NCBI GenBank assembly: GCA_030617585.1 | Contig: JAUWVD010000045.1 | Coordinates: 1-7,869 of the forward strand | Origin: Candidatus Methanophagales archaeon | Lineage (GTDB): Archaea > Halobacteriota > Syntropharchaeia > Alkanophagales > Methanospirareceae | Reading direction: 5' to 3' | Length of the DNA stretch: 7,869 bases | Shown here: in pieces, positions 6,561-7,869 of the stretch | Layout of the letters: the number at the start of each line of letters is the position of its first letter | Numbering within the stretch: the stretch's first letter is position 1 | The notes under the pieces: model-generated | Database searches by the model: none | What the model was told of the DNA's origin: nothing | What the model saw: only the letters and a program-made list of their open reading frames with translations | Made by a program: the position numbers and the translations under genes

Positions 6561-6569
6561 ATTATAAAG
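6561..6569 (+). promoter_or_regulatory. TATA box for the fused guaA
   Basis: ATTATAAAG is centred about 48 bp before the guaA ATG at 6613. Initiation some 25 bp downstream, near 6590, would give a leader of about 22 bases with no Shine-Dalgarno sequence. The remaining gap to the gene is AT-rich with no other clear motif. Confidence 0.45.
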
Positions 6570-6607
6570 ATTAACGAATATTATTAACTAATACAACAAA
6601 AAAGACC

Positions 6608-6634
6608 ATGCGATGCCAGATAGAAATAGCATAA
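6608..6634 (+). other. Eight-codon ORF overlapping the guaA start
   Basis: An ATG 5 bases before the guaA ATG opens a different frame of eight sense codons (ATG CGA TGC CAG and so on) and stops at TAA within guaA codons 6-8. It has no Shine-Dalgarno sequence. It could compete with guaA for initiation or be chance. I do not claim a peptide product. Confidence 0.25.
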
Positions 6635-7869
6635 TAGAGAAGAGGGAAGCAGAGAAGGAAAAAGACAAAGTAGTGGTGCTCGATTTTGGAGGGCAATATA
6701 GCCACCTCATCGTGAGAAGGTGTAGAGAATTAGGCGTTTATACGGAACTTCTCCCGTATGATATACCCATTGAAGAGCTTAAAAGAGGAATAGAAGCAGA
6801 GGAAGGAACAGGTAAGATTAAAGGGATTATCCTTTCCGGCAGTCCTTTTAGTATCCACGAACCTAACAGTCCAAAATGCAGTTCCGAGTTTGTTGATTTG
6901 AGCATACCCATTCTCGGGATTTGTTATGGTGCACAGTTGATTGCGTATGTAAAAGGTGGCGTGGTAGGCGAAGGAATGAAAAGCGAATTTGGAAGAACAG
7001 AGTTGCTCATAAAAGATTGTGCCCTGTTTGAGGGGTTAACTGAGCGTGGAAGTGAGAACGGAAGGATAAACGTGTGGATGTCTCATGGCGACGTGATAGA
7101 GCAATTTGATGGTGCGGATATAATAGGCTATACGATGAATTCACCTGTTGCAGCATTTCGTATTTCCAATAATTATGGCGTTCAATTCCACCCGGAGGTT
7201 CACCATACGGATAAGGGCGAAAAAATACTGTGGAATTTCCTATATAAAATATGCGGCTGCGAGAGAAACTGGACGATTGAATCTTTCGTTAGAGATAAGA
7301 TAGAAGAGATAAAGAGCGCGGTAGGTAATGATGGAAGAGTGATATGTGGACTCAGTGGTGGAATAGACTCTTCCACTACTGCGGTGCTCGTCAATAAAGC
7401 CATAGGTGATAGACTCACGTGCATCTTCGTTGATAATGGACTACTGCGAGAAGGCGAAAAAGAAACGGTTATAAACACGTTTGAGAATAATTTCAATATG
7501 AAGCTGGTATTTGTAGATGCGAAAGAGCGTTTTTTGAATGGATTGCGGGACGTTAAGGACGCCGAAGCGAAGCGGAAGGTAATAGGCGAACAGTTCATAA
7601 ATGTCTTTGAGGAAGAGGCGAATAAGCTTGGTAACGTTGATTTCCTCGCTCAGGGCACTATATATCCTGATAGAATAGAGAGTGCGGGGGCGAGCTCGCA
7701 AAAGTCATCACGAATAAAATCGCATCATAACGTGGGTGGGCTTCCGGAGAAGCTGGAACTGAAGTTGGTAGAGCCAATTGCGGATTTGTATAAGGATGAA
7801 GTGCGTGAAGTGGCGAAGGAGCTCGGTATGCCGCTTCCGATACTGAACCAGCATCCTTTTCCTGGTCCC
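6613..7869 (+). CDS. guaA: GMP synthase, glutaminase-ATPase fusion, C-terminus cut by window edge
   Basis: Bacterial-type GuaA hydrolyses glutamine in its N-terminal domain and channels ammonia to XMP in its ATPase domain. I read 419 codons with no stop. Residues 1-18 are a charged extension (MPDRNSIIEKREAEKEKD). The class I glutaminase domain has VVLDFGGQYSHLI at 21-33, SGSP at 75-78, GICYGAQ at 102-108 with nucleophile Cys104, and QFHPEVHHT at 191-199 with His193 and Glu195. The ATPase PP-loop LSGGIDSST is at 247-255, then DNGLLREGE at 274-282, QGTIYPDRIES at 347-357, KSHHNVGGLPEKLELKLVEP at 369-388 and HPFPGP at 414-419. The substrate- and dimer-forming C-terminus (about 100 residues) lies outside the window. 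Compared with typical GuaA, SGGP reads SGSP and CYGMQ reads CYGAQ. No ATG or GTG offers a better start before the conserved core. Confidence 0.95.
   Translation, partial: MPDRNSIIEKREAEKEKDKVVVLDFGGQYSHLIVRRCRELGVYTELLPYDIPIEELKRGIEAEEGTGKIKGIILSGSPFSIHEPNSPKCSSEFVDLSIPILGICYGAQLIAYVKGGVVGEGMKSEFGRTELLIKDCALFEGLTERGSENGRINVWMSHGDVIEQFDGADIIGYTMNSPVAAFRISNNYGVQFHPEVHHTDKGEKILWNFLYKICGCERNWTIESFVRDKIEEIKSAVGNDGRVICGLSGGIDSSTTAVLVNKAIGDRLTCIFVDNGLLREGEKETVINTFENNFNMKLVFVDAKERFLNGLRDVKDAEAKRKVIGEQFINVFEEEANKLGNVDFLAQGTIYPDRIESAGASSQKSSRIKSHHNVGGLPEKLELKLVEPIADLYKDEVREVAKELGMPLPILNQHPFPGP

Noticed and set aside
7200..7701. Minus-strand open frames opposite guaA
   Set aside because: They are antisense to the conserved ATPase domain and have no recognisable domain.
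1..7869. tRNA, rRNA, CRISPR repeats, transposase genes or terminal inverted repeats
   Set aside because: None seen: no cloverleaf with CCA-adjacent stems, no regularly spaced repeats and no transposase motifs; genes fill almost the whole window.

Overview
The window looks archaeal, most likely a mesophilic euryarchaeon. Three things point that way. It has a stand-alone archaeal-type GMP synthase ATPase subunit (GuaAB) with no fused glutaminase domain. AT-rich TATA-like boxes lie at leaderless or short-leader distances in front of several starts. Most starts lack a good Shine-Dalgarno sequence. I cannot fix the lineage. The small toxin/antitoxin-type genes and bacterial-looking enzymes (Ddh, fused GuaA) would fit an anaerobic methane- or alkane-oxidising group, but that is only an impression.

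Layout, all read from sequence. Minus strand, in transcription order from right to left: guaAB (6495-5563), the hicBA toxin-antitoxin pair (5391-4902), hisF (4843-4025), ddh (3965-2982), an orphan DUF433 gene (2924-2694) and carB (2616 to beyond the left edge). Plus strand: one gene, a fused two-domain guaA (6613 to beyond the right edge), head-to-head with guaAB. There are no RNA genes, CRISPR arrays, insertion sequences or gene-free stretches over 300 bases. The largest gaps are 171 bp (5392-5562) and 117 bp (6496-6612).

Functionally this is a nucleotide and amino-acid biosynthesis block: GMP from XMP (guaAB, guaA), histidine/AICAR (hisF), meso-diaminopimelate/lysine (ddh) and carbamoyl phosphate for pyrimidines and arginine (carB). 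Several of these enzymes handle glutamine-derived or free ammonia. A hicBA module and a lone DUF433 gene sit between the metabolic genes.

The most unusual feature is two different GMP synthase ATP-pyrophosphatases side by side and divergent. One is the archaeal single-domain form; the other is a bacterial-style glutaminase-ATPase fusion whose glutaminase domain has altered residues next to the active site. The 117-bp gap between them holds two TATA-like boxes separated by a perfect 10-bp palindrome, and a tiny start-stop or short ORF lies at each gene's start. I see no clearly new multi-gene system beyond this.
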